DNA from: DASSCW01 sp036556325
GTDB taxonomy: Bacteria; Chloroflexota; Limnocylindria; QHBO01
Reading direction: 5' to 3'
Assembly (NCBI GenBank): GCA_036556325.1
Contig: DATBJR010000095.1
Span: forward strand, 1 to 6,694
Length of the DNA stretch: 6,694 nucleotides
Part shown: positions 6,223-6,694 of the stretch, piece by piece
How the letters are laid out: the number at the start of each line of letters is the position of its first letter
Numbering within the stretch: position 1 is the stretch's first letter
Position numbers and translations under genes: made by a program
Notes under the pieces: generated by a model
Seen by the model: only the letters and a program-made list of their open reading frames with translations
The model's database searches: none
What the model was told of the DNA's origin: nothing

Positions 6223-6304
6223 CCGCAGGGGAGCGACCGGGGGCCACCCGTCCGATGCCGCACGCCATCCCCGGCGCCGCGCGCATCAAGCGCGGAGAGG
6301 CTGG

Positions 6305-6415
6305 ATGCACCAGAACGGCGGGACCGTCATCACCCTGCTGGTCATCGCCGGGAACGTCTTCGTGATCTGGGCGCTGGCGACCACCGGAGCTTGGTTCGCG
6401 GCCCGGGCGCGGTAG
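6305..6415 (+). CDS. Putative small single-pass membrane protein (36 residues)
   Basis: This is a short open frame with strong translation signals. GGAGAGG at 6294-6300 stands five to seven bases from an ATG and gives 36 residues ending at TAG. After MHQNGG comes a hydrophobic segment of about 23 residues (TVITLLVIAGNVFVIWALAT, then TGAW), ending in the basic tail FAARAR, which favours an N-out, C-in single helix. It is on the strand opposite tmk and darA. Its stop is seven bases from the convergent tmk stop, and its 5' region is divergent from darA. I recognise no family. A chance hydrophobic frame cannot be excluded, but the ribosome binding site, the helix and the exact fit between the two genes all support it. 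Confidence 0.55.
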   Translation: MHQNGGTVITLLVIAGNVFVIWALATTGAWFAARAR

Positions 6416-6422
6416 GAGCGGC

Positions 6423-6694
6423 TCAGGCGGACCGGAAGACGACCGGCTCCACCAGCTCCCGGATGCGCTCGTCGGTCGCCTGGACGGAGCCCGACCCGTC
6501 GACCACCCGGAAACGCTCCGGCTCGGCGGCGGCCAGGTCGAGGTAGGCCTGGCGCACCGTCTCGAAGAAGGCGACGCCCTCGGTGTCCTCGAAGCGGTTC
6601 CATTCGCCGGCGCGCTTGCGCCCCAGGCCGATCTCGACCGGCACGTCGATCAGGATGGTGAGGTCCGGCAGCAGGCCGTAGGTCGCGAACGACT
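6423..6694 (-). CDS. tmk: Thymidylate kinase (dTMP kinase), C-terminal part
   Basis: Thymidylate kinase phosphorylates dTMP to dTDP with ATP, an essential step of dTTP synthesis. Only the last 89 or so residues are present; the N-terminus with the P-loop is beyond the right edge. The family text is clear: LPDLTILIDVPVEIGLGRKR (the strand and helix leading to the lid), then NRFED for the lid DR-x-E region, FFETVRQAYLDLAAAEPERF and VVDGSGSV, which correspond to the conserved V-R-x-x-Y and IDAS-x-S segments. The gene is followed on its strand, 235 bases later, by darA. The convergent small ORF fills part of that gap. Confidence 0.93.
   Translation of the reverse strand, partial: SFATYGLLPDLTILIDVPVEIGLGRKRAGEWNRFEDTEGVAFFETVRQAYLDLAAAEPERFRVVDGSGSVQATDERIRELVEPVVFRSA

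Noticed and set aside
5573..6304. Long plus-strand frame opposite DinB and darA that runs into the small membrane ORF
   Set aside because: The upstream part is Arg/Pro-rich antisense text. Only the tail from ATG 6305 has a ribosome binding site and a hydrophobic helix, so only that tail was kept.

Overview
The window is very GC-rich bacterial DNA. It holds nine protein-coding genes, packed closely on both strands, and no RNA genes, mobile elements or CRISPR arrays that I can see. The best guess for the source is a Chloroflexota-like bacterium. Separate nuoA, nuoB and nuoC genes and a tmk-darA neighbourhood (c-di-AMP receptor next to thymidylate kinase) fit that phylum, and high GC with darA argues against typical Firmicutes and Actinobacteria. 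This is inference from gene content, not a phylogeny.

Region 1 (1-1431, minus strand) is the head of a respiratory complex I operon, nuoA-nuoB-nuoC, with overlapping gene junctions. nuoC runs off the left edge and appears to start at a CTG codon that overlaps the nuoB stop. Region 2 (1586-2740, minus strand) is one 384-residue protein that I do not recognise. Part of it recalls MobA/CofC-type nucleotidyltransferases, without their signature loop. Region 3 (2741-2875) is a divergent intergenic stretch with a perfect TTGACA hexamer embedded in an 11-base palindrome.

Region 4 (2876-5438, plus strand) is a tight two-gene unit: a flavin-dependent monooxygenase-like enzyme, then, 10 bases later, an ATP-grasp carboxylate-amine ligase. 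The natural reading is oxidation of a small molecule followed or preceded by amide or ester ligation. The substrate cannot be read from the sequence. The ATP-grasp frame runs 180 bases into the convergent gene downstream.

Region 5 (5259-6694, mainly minus strand) contains tmk (entering from the right edge), then darA, then a DinB-like metal-binding four-helix protein, in transcription order. Between tmk and darA, on the opposite strand, is a 36-codon open frame with a good ribosome binding site and one predicted membrane helix, probably an overlooked small membrane protein.

The items most worth a second look are the oxidoreductase/ATP-grasp pair with its palindromic promoter region, the small membrane ORF beside darA, the CTG start of nuoC, and the unrecognised 384-residue protein.
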